A stretch of DNA of 64,000 nt. It comes from Deltaproteobacteria bacterium. Its GTDB lineage: Bacteria; Desulfobacterota; Desulfomonilia; Desulfomonilales; Desulfomonilaceae. Each line of letters begins with the position of its first letter. Positions within the stretch are counted from its first letter, which is position 1. The notes beneath the pieces were generated by a model. It was not told the origin of the DNA, did no database searches, and worked only from the letters and a program-made list of their open reading frames with translations. The stretch is from contig VGSG01000002.1 in NCBI GenBank assembly GCA_016875095.1, forward strand, positions 62,001 through 126,000, given 5' to 3'. Both the position numbers and the translations under genes were made by a program. Of this stretch, positions 16,400 to 26,000 are shown piece after piece.

Positions 16400-17962
16400 A
16401 TGAGAGTGCTTGCCTGCGCCGGGCATCGTGAGGCTGCCGTTGTTGGAGGGTTGGTTGCCCTGCTTGCCGCAGGCGCCTTGGGATCCGCACACGCGGCGGC
16501 ATCCGATTCCCTAAATGTCAGAAAGCCCGCTGTGGCGGGTGTGTTCTATCCGGCCGAGCCCGGGGAGTTACGAAGAGTGGTGGAAACCTCCCTCGCTGAA
16601 GCGAAGAAGGAGGAATTCTCGGGCGCGATCAAGGCAATCTTGGCGCCGCACGCCGGGTACGTATTCTGTAGACGCGGCCTTGCCGCTGCGTACAAGCAGA
16701 TAGAGGGGCCTGCGTTCAAGTATGATACGGTGGCGCTCATAGGGCCCAGCCATCGTTTGGCGACCAAGGCTGCCGCGCTGAGCTCGGCTCACGCTTGGGA
16801 GACTCCTCTGGGCCCGGTGCAGGTGGCAACCGACCTCTGCCGGGAGTTGGCCCGGAGCATGGATCGGATCGAGTTTGACGACCGGGCGCACGCGGGTGAG
16901 CACTGCTTGGAAGCGCAGCTCCCGTACCTGATTACGGCAGCCAAGGGCAAACCGTTCAAGATAGTGCCCATGCTGATCAGTAGCCCCGATCCCCTTGACC
17001 ACCAGAGGGCCGCGAATGCTCTCATTGCCATTGCGGCAAAGGGAAGAACATTGATCGTTGTCTCCTCCGACCTGAGTCACTACCCGGACGCCCCAACAGC
17101 GGAAAAGGTGGATAAGGCCATTCTGGACGCTGTCAAGTCCCTGAACCCGAGTACCTTGATCCAAGAAAATCAGAAGCTCATGCAGGCGGGGCATAAGGGC
17201 TTAGGCTGCGCCATGTGCGGGCTGGACGCCGCGCTCGCCTTGGCGCGCGCGGCCAAAGGTCTGGGGATCAGCGAGGCGGCCGTGGTGAACTATACGCATT
17301 CCGGCATGGTCAGCGGAGATAACGGCCGCGTAGTGGGGTACGGCGCAATGATATTCACGGGAACGGGGTTGCCAACCTCGGGATCGCGGCAGGAGGAGGA
17401 GTTCTCCTTTAGTCGGGAGAGTAAACGGGAGCTGGTTCGCATGGCTCGGGAGGCAGCCACGGCTGCCGTAAGAGGGGATTGGGTCGATTTTCATCCCAGC
17501 GACAACCCCGAACTCCAAATCAAAGCGGGCTGTTTCGTAACCTTGAAACGGAAGAGTGAGCTTCGGGGGTGCGTCGGTCGTTTCTCCGCGGATGATCCGC
17601 TCTGGAAAACCGTCCGCGAAATGGCCATTGCGTCAGCCACCCGCGATGTGAGATTCTCGGCTAATCCCGTCAAAGCGGAAGAGATGCTCGATCTGGATGT
17701 GGAGATCTCCGTGCTTTCTCCTATGCGGAGGGTTTCCGACCCGCTCAGAGAGATCAAGCTTGGCGCCCACGGGATTGTCATCCAGGGAGAAGGCCGGAGC
17801 GGCGCTTTTCTACCGCAGGTGGCTGTTGAAACCGGCTGGACTCTGGAGCAGTTTCTGGGCCATTGCTCGCGAGACAAGGCAATGTTGGGGTGGGAAGGGT
17901 GGAAGAGTCCCACTGCGAAAATCTACACATATACTGCAACGGTGGTTCGTGAAGAAGACTAG
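16400..17962 (+). CDS. Exported MEMO1-AMMECR1 fusion (AmrB-AmrA)
   Basis: The 520-residue protein joins two partners of the AmmeMemoRadiSam system. Residues 1-35 look like a signal peptide (AAVVGGLVALLAAGALGSAHA). Residues about 40-325 are a MEMO domain with LAPHAGYVF, ALIGPSHRL and VVSSDLSHY, which hold the family's metal-binding histidines. Residues about 335-515 are an AMMECR1 domain with CFVTLKR and LRGCVGRF. The ATG at 16400 has GGGAGGTGGG just upstream, and earlier starts in the frame lack a site. Export of the fusion while the radical SAM partner has no signal raises the question of where they meet. The function of the system is unknown. Confidence 0.9.
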   Translation: MRVLACAGHREAAVVGGLVALLAAGALGSAHAAASDSLNVRKPAVAGVFYPAEPGELRRVVETSLAEAKKEEFSGAIKAILAPHAGYVFCRRGLAAAYKQIEGPAFKYDTVALIGPSHRLATKAAALSSAHAWETPLGPVQVATDLCRELARSMDRIEFDDRAHAGEHCLEAQLPYLITAAKGKPFKIVPMLISSPDPLDHQRAANALIAIAAKGRTLIVVSSDLSHYPDAPTAEKVDKAILDAVKSLNPSTLIQENQKLMQAGHKGLGCAMCGLDAALALARAAKGLGISEAAVVNYTHSGMVSGDNGRVVGYGAMIFTGTGLPTSGSRQEEEFSFSRESKRELVRMAREAATAAVRGDWVDFHPSDNPELQIKAGCFVTLKRKSELRGCVGRFSADDPLWKTVREMAIASATRDVRFSANPVKAEEMLDLDVEISVLSPMRRVSDPLREIKLGAHGIVIQGEGRSGAFLPQVAVETGWTLEQFLGHCSRDKAMLGWEGWKSPTAKIYTYTATVVREED

Positions 17963-18006
17963 CCGAATTGCGGGCCATGCATTACTAAGATAAGGAGGGA
18001 CTGGCG

Positions 18007-18171
18007 ATGGAGCAGCTCATCGTTCAGAGTCTGGTCCAGGCTCCGGGGATAGCGCAATACCATTGGTATACTTCCGGGCAGTTCTGGAACTGGGCCTTTT
18101 GGATCGCATTTATTGTCGGCGTCATCGGCGCGGGTATCTTCTTCTTCATGAAGCCCACCGACACTCCGTGA
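18007..18171 (+). CDS. Small single-pass membrane protein
   Basis: A 54-residue product begins MEQLIVQSLVQ and has one hydrophobic segment (FWNWAFWIAFIVGVIGAGIFFFM), with a short hydrophilic end. A near-perfect ribosome site (AAGGAGGGACTGGCG-ATG) lies 44 bases after the MEMO-AMMECR1 gene, so it may be the last member of that operon. No family is recognised. Confidence 0.65.
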   Translation: MEQLIVQSLVQAPGIAQYHWYTSGQFWNWAFWIAFIVGVIGAGIFFFMKPTDTP

Positions 18172-18192
18172 GGGAGGTCAGGCGCGGCGCTC

Positions 18193-18453
18193 GTGCGGAT
18201 GGATGCGATGGTTTCGGCTATGAGCAACGAGCGGCGATTGCATATTCCCGGAGATGTGCCGGAGGAATTCGCCCAGGCGGTGGCCACGGTTCTCCTCCTC
18301 GGCATAGCCGGCCGCGCTGTGTGGGATCGGATCTACGAATATCCTCCGGATACTTCGCTTGCTTGGATACGGGGCATCCTCGGATCAAACGAGGCTACAG
18401 GACTTGCTCGTCCGGACATCCACTGGTGGGAGCATCAACTTCGGGGACACTGA
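18193..18453 (+). CDS. Hypothetical protein, 86 residues
   Basis: The frame begins with GTG at 18193 (an ATG at 18199 is the alternative), 13 bases after a GAGGGAGGT that follows the preceding stop. The product has one weakly hydrophobic stretch (VATVLLLGIAGRAVW) and a C terminus rich in tryptophan, histidine and acidic residues. I do not recognise it. Its position and start signal support expression with the small membrane gene upstream. Confidence 0.45.
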   Translation: MRMDAMVSAMSNERRLHIPGDVPEEFAQAVATVLLLGIAGRAVWDRIYEYPPDTSLAWIRGILGSNEATGLARPDIHWWEHQLRGH

Positions 18454-18524
18454 ATCGGTAAGGCAAAGGGGGAGGAAGACTGGCATAGGCGTTCAAATAA
18501 GGAATAGGCCTCTGTGATAACAAA

Positions 18525-18625
18525 GCTTTATCACCCTCCGTCTTCCCCCTCCCATCGAGGGAGGGAGTTCTGGAAACCCGCTCCCCTGGCGGGAGAGGGC
18601 AGGGTGAAGGGGAATGTCCAGCGCC
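18525..18625 (+). repeat. Dispersed palindromic repeat, copy 4
   Basis: The 320-base gap before the pseudokinase gene contains another copy: TCACCCTCC, the CTCCCATCGAGGGAGGGAG palindrome, and CCCCTGGCGGGAGAGGGCAGG, ending in GGGTGAAGGGGAATGTCCAGC. The 45-base right arm seen in copies 1 and 2 is not conserved here. Confidence 0.75.
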
Positions 18626-18775
18626 AGGGGCCAATCCTATTTTAGCGCCTATTGAGGAAGACTGGGGAGTCAAACCGGACACTCTCCTTCGAGTTAGCTC
18701 TCGCGATTCAAGGGGGCGTTTCTCTGCAACCCGGCTTGCGCTCACCGCGGCCGCTATTGGTGACCGAGGCATTTG

Positions 18776-20221
18776 ATGGCGCGAAAGCTGCCTATTCGCG
18801 AATTCACGAAAGACTACTGCGCCGGGGTCCCTGATCGGGATCTGCTGCTGAAGTACGGCTTGAGCGCGTCTCAACTGGTTAAGGTCGTCAAGAAACTAAT
18901 CAACGACGGCGCTGTCACCAAGGAACAGTACTTCGACAGGAACCGCAGGATCAAGGAACTCGAAGAAGAGGAGGAGAAGTCGTTCCTTGCCTCCCTCTAT
19001 CATTGTCCTGTTTGCGGCCATGCGCATCCGACTCCGTTTATTCGATGTCCCGCGTGCGGAAGCGACGTCTCCAAGCTCAAGGATCGGGCAAAGGACGTCA
19101 AGGCCGATGGGGCTGCGGACCACGGGGACGAGATTGCCGCTAGGGAGAGCAAAAGCGACGGCGAAGTTGTTGTTCAGGAAGTTCTTGAATCTCAGCAAGT
19201 CATGTCACTGGAATCGATTGCGGAAGAGGATGACGTGGCGGAGGTGTCCGCTTCCGAAGCGCCGCTATCCGTCGACGCGACTCGTGTGGGGTTTTCCGAG
19301 TCCGTGAAGGGGAAACTCGGGCTTACTCTCACGCAAGTGTCTTTCCTCCCCTGGATCACAGGTTTTGGCGCGCCCGAAGCGTATCAGATTGTCGAAGTGA
19401 TCGCGGACGCTGCGAAAGCGGTGACGCTCAAAGCGCGGGCCGGGAAAGGCGACGGGCCCGACATTGCGGTGAAGCTTTTCCATGAAGATGTGGTCGGCTC
19501 AACCACAATGGATGCCTTCCTGGAGAGAATCATTGAACTCCAGTCCAACATGGAGGACACGAACATTGTCAGGCTCCTGGGCAGCGCATTGCTCGACAGG
19601 CAAAAAGCTCTGCTTTACGAATATCTACCGCTTGACATGGAGACCCTTATTCAAGACGCGCCGGAAGGGCTGCCCCTTGATCTTGTCACCCAACTGCTGC
19701 CCCAGATTCTGAACGGCGTGGGGTACTCCCACATGCACCGGGGACGTGATAACGTGATCCGACGAGTCGCTCACCTGAACCTCAAGCCCTCCAAAGTAGT
19801 TCTCAATGGTGGGAAGACGCTGGCCAAGCTGGACGATTGCGGTGTGTGCAGGGCTCTGACAGAGGCCAGAGGCCACAAGAGGCGCATGTGGGAAGAAGCG
19901 GGCGCGGATCTCACCGCGCTGCCCCCCGAAGTGTACGTTTTTGATAGCAGGCTCATCAACCCCATGCTCGCGGATATCTATTCGCTGGGAGTGTTGTTGT
20001 ACAAAATGGTTACGGGCAAGTCCCCCTTCTACGGGACGACCTCGGAGGAATACCGATTCGCGCATCTGAAGAAATACCCGATCCCCCCCAAAGTCCATAG
20101 ACACGAATTACCGCTCTGGCTGGACGAAATGATCCTGAAATGCCTGGAAAAGGAACCTGAGCGCCGATGGCGCAGCGCGACGCAGATGGAGCTCTCCATC
20201 GGGAAGCAATTGAATGCCTAG
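18776..20221 (+). CDS. Zinc-ribbon pseudokinase with N-terminal helical repeat
   Basis: The 481-residue protein has an N-terminal helix-turn-helix-like segment (about 10-55, LLLKYGLSASQLVKVVKKL), a zinc ribbon (C77, C80, C91, C94), a low-complexity acidic linker, and a protein-kinase-like domain from about 205. The catalytic-loop motif HRDLKPxN is replaced by HLNLKPSKV near residue 332, losing the catalytic Asp, and the DFG motif reads DDCG near 351. The C-terminal lobe is well kept (DIYSLGVLLYKMVTGKSPF). It is therefore probably a pseudokinase that binds and does not phosphorylate. The N-terminal segment recurs twice in the protein at 61998-62936. The gene is followed by TerB-like and zinc-ribbon genes on the same strand. 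Confidence 0.82.
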   Translation: MARKLPIREFTKDYCAGVPDRDLLLKYGLSASQLVKVVKKLINDGAVTKEQYFDRNRRIKELEEEEEKSFLASLYHCPVCGHAHPTPFIRCPACGSDVSKLKDRAKDVKADGAADHGDEIAARESKSDGEVVVQEVLESQQVMSLESIAEEDDVAEVSASEAPLSVDATRVGFSESVKGKLGLTLTQVSFLPWITGFGAPEAYQIVEVIADAAKAVTLKARAGKGDGPDIAVKLFHEDVVGSTTMDAFLERIIELQSNMEDTNIVRLLGSALLDRQKALLYEYLPLDMETLIQDAPEGLPLDLVTQLLPQILNGVGYSHMHRGRDNVIRRVAHLNLKPSKVVLNGGKTLAKLDDCGVCRALTEARGHKRRMWEEAGADLTALPPEVYVFDSRLINPMLADIYSLGVLLYKMVTGKSPFYGTTSEEYRFAHLKKYPIPPKVHRHELPLWLDEMILKCLEKEPERRWRSATQMELSIGKQLNA

Positions 20222-20270
20222 GCGCGTTCGCGAGCGCAGGGAAGCCGAGGAGTGAGAGAGGAGGATTGAA

Positions 20271-20651
20271 ATGTTCATACAGCGTCAGGCTGAGGATGCC
20301 TTGAGACCCGATCAAGTGAAGGCAATGGCTCACGGGCTCTACCATCTGGCTCAGATCGACGGAATAACGCCCAGAGAGAAAGAGCTTCTGGAGTCGTTCC
20401 TGAAGGAAGGTAACGCGGACCTGAGTGTGGATGCTCTGGCAAAGATCCCTTTCTCCCTCGATGAGCTGATTTATGGTCTGGAGGCCACATACCTCCGAAA
20501 GACCTTCATGAGAATAGCCTTTGTAGTGGCTCAGGCCGACGGAGCTATCTCCACCGAGGAGATGATGGAACTGAGACGAATGGCTCAGGCGCTCGGCATT
20601 ACCGAGCCCTTGGAAAACATAGCGGCCGACCTGGAAGGCGCACGGCTCTGA
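20271..20651 (+). CDS. TerB-like protein
   Basis: The 126-residue product is all-helical and resembles the tellurite-resistance TerB family: two helical hairpins each with an acidic loop, AQIDGITPREKELLESF and AQADGAISTEEMMELRRM. Those acidic loops bind metal in TerB relatives. The ribosome site GAGAGAGGAGGATTGAA precedes the ATG. TerB-type domains often accompany kinase or membrane-stress proteins, which fits the pseudokinase just upstream. Confidence 0.82.
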   Translation: MFIQRQAEDALRPDQVKAMAHGLYHLAQIDGITPREKELLESFLKEGNADLSVDALAKIPFSLDELIYGLEATYLRKTFMRIAFVVAQADGAISTEEMMELRRMAQALGITEPLENIAADLEGARL

Positions 20652-20790
20652 TCGTGCTTTGCGGTCGAATAGGGGAGATGGAGAGGCGCCTTCCCAAGAG
20701 AAGCGCCGCTCACAATTGCTTGTTTGAAAGCACATTCATGGGAAAGTTGTCGGTATGAGGCGCCCCTGCTTGGGCCTACGTATGGGGTGG

Positions 20791-20820
20791 TTTGGAGGGG
20801 AGATGAGTCTCCTCTCCAAA
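20791..20820 (+). terminator. Terminator-like hairpin between the TerB-like and zinc-ribbon genes
   Basis: A 13-base stem with one G-U pair (TTTGGAGGGGAGA / TCTCCTCTCCAAA) closes a TGAG loop. It is followed by TTATT, a weak T-rich tail. The nearly 300-base gap 20652-20947 around it has no supported gene, so the hairpin may end the pseudokinase-TerB transcript or be part of a repeat. Confidence 0.45.
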
Positions 20821-20947
20821 TTATTGCGCAACGATGCGCTCTTGTTGCGGATCTCCGAGGCGAAGCCCCGGAGTCCTCGCCGAAGCTGAAGACTTTCATG
20901 ATTCGTTGTGGCTTGTTAGCTATGACAGTTCGTACGGAAAGACCATA

Positions 20948-21928
20948 ATGGATTCCTCCCATCCTCTTGAGTGCTTCCGGTGCGGGGCCGAACATCGGTT
21001 CGAGCCCCCCTTCTGCCCGGAATGCGGGCAGGTCTCTCCGGGACTGGTCGCGGGTGGCGATCTCTCGGTAATCGTAGAGGACGTGGCTTCGGAGAAACTG
21101 CGTGCCCTATTGTTGACCAAAATCAAAGCCTGGTTCAGGCAGGTGGACTCACTGGAAGCCGATCAAAAGCTCAAACGGGGCCGGTGGGTTCTCGTTTCAG
21201 GCGTCGAAGAAGAGTCAGGAAACAGGCTTGTGGAAGCGCTCCGCTCGATCAAGATTCCTGCGCGCCTCGGGCGAGAACCGGGATGGCCGCAGGCCCTTTG
21301 GAACGGAAGTCTGATTATTTCTGCAATCGCGGGGTTGTTTGCCGCGTTCAGCGGGCCCTTGTGGGCTTTTCTCTTTTTCTTGACCGCGGTTGCCGCGCCG
21401 GTGATGGGCGGGATGCGCAAGCTCAGGCAGATGCGCCCTGTTATCGCGGCGCAATTCCGGGACCCGCACGCGAACGAATGGTTCGCGCTTGGGCGATGGT
21501 ATTCAGACCTCTTGCATCGCTTGGAGCCCGAGGATGCAGCCTTACTCAAGGCGGTCGCCGGCGCGGTATTCGATCTACGCAATCGTCTGTCTCAGCCGAC
21601 CTTGATTGCCACGGCAGCCGGCGAACGTCACGGCGAACTCTACCAGAAGCTGCACGACACGCTTGCCACCGCGCTGGACATCAGTCGCCGAATTGCGGAG
21701 TGCGCGCCCGCGGACCGCGATCCCTTGCGCACAGAACTCGCACAGGCGCTTGATCTGCTTGCGAAGACACAGACCTGGTTCCGCGGGGTGGAGCAAGAAG
21801 GGGTCAAGAAAACCGAGAATCTTGTGGAAGACCTTGACCAGATTACTCGCAGCATTGACCGCATTGTCGGAGAGGCCCGAGCGCCGGAAACCAGGTCCGG
21901 CCTCCGTGAACCGGATCGAGTGACGTGA
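20948..21928 (+). CDS. Zinc-ribbon membrane protein of unknown function
   Basis: The 326-residue protein opens with a four-cysteine zinc ribbon (CFRCGAEHRFEPPFCPECG), followed by a soluble region, a membrane hairpin (about residues 119-155, LIISAIAGLFAAFSGPLW and LFFLTAVAAPVMGGM), and a long helical C-terminal half likely to form coiled coil. The ATG at 20948 is chosen because the zinc ribbon starts directly after it and the upstream extension does not look like protein. With the zinc ribbon of the pseudokinase, it suggests that the cluster's products work in one membrane-associated assembly. No family is recognised. Confidence 0.7.
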   Translation: MDSSHPLECFRCGAEHRFEPPFCPECGQVSPGLVAGGDLSVIVEDVASEKLRALLLTKIKAWFRQVDSLEADQKLKRGRWVLVSGVEEESGNRLVEALRSIKIPARLGREPGWPQALWNGSLIISAIAGLFAAFSGPLWAFLFFLTAVAAPVMGGMRKLRQMRPVIAAQFRDPHANEWFALGRWYSDLLHRLEPEDAALLKAVAGAVFDLRNRLSQPTLIATAAGERHGELYQKLHDTLATALDISRRIAECAPADRDPLRTELAQALDLLAKTQTWFRGVEQEGVKKTENLVEDLDQITRSIDRIVGEARAPETRSGLREPDRVT

Positions 21929-21955
21929 TCTCTGCTCTCACGAGAAGAGGGTGAG

Positions 21956-22741
21956 ATGCTTGGAGCTATCGCAGGTGACATCATCGGCTCTGTGTATGAG
22001 TCCGCTCCCATAAAGCACACCGACTTTCCCCTGTTTCGGAAGGATTGCTTTTTCACTGACGATACGGCGCTCACCGTCGCGGTCGCGGATTGTCTCCTGA
22101 GCCGCGCAAACTATGCGGATAAATTCAAAGAATATTTAAGACTGTACCCTTTTACGGGCTATGGTTCAGCGTTCTATACGTGGGCCTCGTCAGCGTCCTG
22201 CGAGCCATACGGGAGCTGGGGAAACGGGTCCGCGATGCGGGTCAGTCCCATAGGCATGGCGATGGATTCCCTGGACGAAGCGCTGGAAGAGGCAAGACGG
22301 AGCGCGGTTGTTACCCACAACCACCCCGAAGGAATCAAAGGGGCCCAGGCGACGGCCGCAGCCGTGTTCCTCGCTCGTTCAGGCGCAACCAAAGAGGACA
22401 TCCGACGCTTCGTAGCCACCAAGTTCGGGTACGATCTGTCCGAGCCCCTGGACTCGATCAGGCCACACTACGGATTTGACGTGTCATGCCGGGGAACGGT
22501 TCCGCCGGCAATCAGGGCCTTTCTTGAATCCGAGGACTACGAGGACGCGATCCGGAAGGCGATCTCGCTGGGCGGGGACAGCGACACCCTCGCGTGCATT
22601 ACCGGAGGAATTGCTGAGGCATTCTACGGCGGCGTCCCTCAGCGCATAGCAGCAAGGGTTCGCGAGATCCTGGATGACAGACTCAATGCGATGGTGACGG
22701 AGTTCTATGACCGTTATATCGCTTCGCTTTCAGAGAGGTAA
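21956..22741 (+). CDS. ADP-ribosylglycohydrolase (DraG-like)
   Basis: The 261-residue protein fits the DraG/ARH family that removes ADP-ribose from proteins or small molecules. It shows GAIAGDIIGS at the N terminus, the metal-binding FTDDTAL, GSWGNGSAMRVSP in the middle, and GGDSDTLACITG near the C terminus, which provide the dinuclear magnesium ligands. The last seven residues (IASLSER) and the stop codon come from a 225-bp repeat element that begins at 22716, so the original 3' end may have been replaced. It is 27 bases after the zinc-ribbon membrane gene and probably in the same transcript. Confidence 0.9.
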   Translation: MLGAIAGDIIGSVYESAPIKHTDFPLFRKDCFFTDDTALTVAVADCLLSRANYADKFKEYLRLYPFTGYGSAFYTWASSASCEPYGSWGNGSAMRVSPIGMAMDSLDEALEEARRSAVVTHNHPEGIKGAQATAAAVFLARSGATKEDIRRFVATKFGYDLSEPLDSIRPHYGFDVSCRGTVPPAIRAFLESEDYEDAIRKAISLGGDSDTLACITGGIAEAFYGGVPQRIAARVREILDDRLNAMVTEFYDRYIASLSER

Positions 22742-22940
22742 GAATCGGGGAGGACCTTCTTGTAAGAAGGTCCTCCCCGACCCCCTCCTCAAGAACTTCC
22801 ACCATTTTTCGGAATGCTCATTTCCCCGCAGGAAAAATGAGCATTCCGAAAGCCGTGGGAATTTCTTGCCTGAGCCGTGGAGGTACCTCTCTCACAAAGA
22901 AGATTTCCCCGATCTTGCCTCTTTGAATGCGCATCAGTAT
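22716..22940 (+). mobile_element. 225-bp MITE-like element with two perfect hairpins, copy A
   Basis: The element matches the one at 44500-44724 (inverted) along its full 225 bases. The ends form imperfect inverted repeats, clearest in copy B (ATACCGCTTCGC and ATACCGGTGCGC). Inside are a 17-base perfect stem TCGGGGAGGACCTTCTT with a two-base loop, and a second 17-base stem TTTCGGAATGCTCATTT. It encodes no transposase, so it would be non-autonomous. It supplies the stop codon of the upstream ADP-ribosylglycohydrolase gene and probably a terminator. The rest of the gap to 23072 shows nothing recognisable. Confidence 0.8.
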
Positions 22941-23072
22941 CAATGTAGCTGAGATCGTAGGTAGATGCTGGGGATAATGTCTGCCAGGGCAGAAGCGTAC
23001 TACCGAATTCAATGGGTCAATCAAGATAGGTGACCCTAGTCGGACGCGGAGCGGGTGCTAAGCAAGGGCTCC

Positions 23073-26000
23073 CTACTCCAGGCTTGACTTGTCCTGTTCA
23101 GCCTCCGCATCCTCTCGACGCGCACGGTCATCCCAATCTCTTGCTATGTTGTGCAAAACCTTAGCCATCCGCGGCCACCTCGCGCACGCCCGGCCCCACG
23201 TATGGTACTGGCTTGCCAACGTTCGTTCTTGGTCGCCGCCCTCATACAGATCCTTAGTGACCATGCCCCGCATATTGAAGCGTTCCGTCGTCAGGCCTCG
23301 TTCGATATCATCTGCACCCAACCGTTCAATCACGTTACGCACTGTTCGGTGTGGCCAACCGCCGTCATCGGGATCTTCCGGAGCGTGGGCCAGGATCTTG
23401 CCTATGTAAAGATCGGCGATCGCAGACCGGTCTTTTTCCGCCGCCTTTGCTCGGACTGCATCGATCCACTGCAAAAGCGCATCTTCTTCGATCCTTTGGC
23501 CCTCGCGCTCGCCTGGGATACAGAACATCCGCTCCAAAAGCCGGAATGCCACCCGGCCCCGAGCCAGTCCTTCTGCGGTTGGTGCTGAATCCTGACTCTT
23601 ATCCCTGTGCTTCGGAAGAAAGACCTCGCAAAGAACGTCGACGAAGAAGGTCGCGTCGTCACTCATATATTCGTGGATGGTGAGCCTGCCCGTCTCCTCT
23701 GAGGCAAGCAGCGGCAGGGCTTGATACTCTCTACGGGCGACTTCTTGTCTTGGAATGTCTTCGCGCTGGCGCATTTCATCCAGAAAATGGGCTATATTAT
23801 ACGAACTCAGCCCAAGCCGACGAACTTCTTCAGGGGTCGTAGCCGCCACAAGTTCTTCAAGAGTGGCATCGAACAGCCTCAACAGAATTCCCGAAGGAAC
23901 CGATGTCTTGCGAGCCGCGATCCTATCAAATGCTTCCGCGGCGCGTCTCACTGAAATGAGTTGATGGATCTCGTAGATCTGGTCGTCGACGCTGCCTCGT
24001 AAAGACGAGACCCGTTTCCGTTTCCAGTATTCTGCTTCGACCGTGTCTCCAAGTTGGGCTGCAATCTCCCACGTAGCTCTGCAATCGGGCCAACCCACCA
24101 AGAGGCTCGCTATCACCGCGGGAGACCAGGTGCTGCTGTTTACCTCTTGCAAGATAAGATCGCTCCATGCCTCTCCATACAATTGCTGTGCTCTTCCCGA
24201 GATTCCGCTCGACAGGGCCAGGCCACGCTCTCCTACAGCAATCGCATCCTCAATGAGACCACGTAGCTTCCGCAGATCTTCTATCTCGGGAACAGCGGCA
24301 AATGCGACAAAACCGGGAAACCTGCAAGTAGTCCCAAGCTTGATCAAGCCCTGCACACCTTCTTCTTCGAGGATCTCGCGTATGGCCTGCCTGCGAAATT
24401 CGTCGGCCTGCCGTTCCCATTCTTCCGGGTCCTCCGTCGCGGACGGCAACACCGGGATCCATTCGTCAAAAAGCCACCTATTGCGATCCACGGGGTTCTC
24501 GGGGGCGAGTCGTGCGAGAATACTTTCCAGAGAGTTGAGCACATCTTCCGCTAGGGACCAATGCGCGTCCCTGAAACTCCGGTGGCGATAAGTAAGATCG
24601 CGCAGAGCCTCCCAGAGAGCTTCTTTTGCGCCGCTCGCTGCCCCACTCTGTGAGATATCGTGAAGCAGTTTCAGCGCCCTTGTCTGGTGTGCAGGGCTCA
24701 TGGCCGGCAGTGCTTGGAAAATCGCTTCCCACCGTTCGCGATCGGAGCCGACCAGATCGAGAGCGCGATCCATAATCGCGGAGGCATAGTTAAACTGGCC
24801 GAGTCTCGTTCGTGAGTCCTCGGGCAGATCTCCGAAGTCATGCCATCGCGGCTTGGCCGTAGGATGAGAAACGGAGGAAACTTGGCCGGGAAGCAACTTC
24901 GCAAGCAGTGCCCATCCGGTTTCCGGTTCCTCTCTTAGGATCAAATCCAGTGCTGCAAGTCGCTGCTCGGTGGACGCGTTCGTACCAGGATGCCACCATA
25001 GGAAAATCTCGCGAAGACTATTGATAGGACGGTTATGTATTTTGCCTCCCGGGTCAAGGCGCGCCATTCTAGCTAGGAGCAACGCCACACGCGGCAAGTA
25101 CTCGGAACCCCACGCAAGCGTTTCCAATCCCCAAAGGAGCCCAGTGTGCATTGCCTCAGCCCCAAAGGTATGGCTCTCTTCAAACAGCCGGCGAATACTC
25201 TCAGGATTTGTTACGAGTTGACGCTCAAGGCCCTCGAGGAAAGGGTTAGGCGTGGCCTCCATCAACCGCGAGTACTGATCCCGTAGACTACCAAGAGTGC
25301 GCCAATCGTCATTCAGTCCAGGTAACCCCTTCACCACATCTTCGGCGTAGCCTCGTGGCAATACAGCGGCGAGTTCTGCATCGGGTCCGCGCTCAGCAAT
25401 CAATAACAAGGTTTCGGCCATACCACTTCGTAGCCACTCGGAGTGGCCCCGGTCCCCCCTGATGTCGTGGTAGACCCGCTCGTCGGGTGGTATCTCGACC
25501 TTGGGGTCAACGCGACCAAATACCAGACGGAAAGCCTCCCTGAAGCGACTAAGGTGAATTGAAGTTAGGTCGCGAGCTGTTAACTGGAACGCATCGACGG
25601 GCGCCGTAAGAGTCCACATCTCACCGATCTTTTGTATCGGTGCCTCGTCTACCGACAAGAACGGTTGCAGCTGGGCCTCCGCGGATAGATAGTCGTCCGT
25701 GCCTGCCAGCAGATAGAGGATTCGTAGATCACCCTCATTCCGAGTATCCCAGCGACCAGCTAGTACGGCGGGGATCAAGTTGGCCACCGTTAGCCCGTCC
25801 GCCCAAACCGGGCGTTCAAAATTCGCGTGTGCCTTCTGACGCTGCAGGATAGTAACGCTTCGTCCGGAAGCGCGTAAGGCTTTTACCGCCTCATCCCTCT
25901 CTAACCCCATGCGTTCCAAAGCCTCAAGGAACGCCTGGGGGTCGGGGCGGGCGAGAGTGATGACATTCCGCTCAGACCGTCGATCTGTTCCTTCCGGAAT

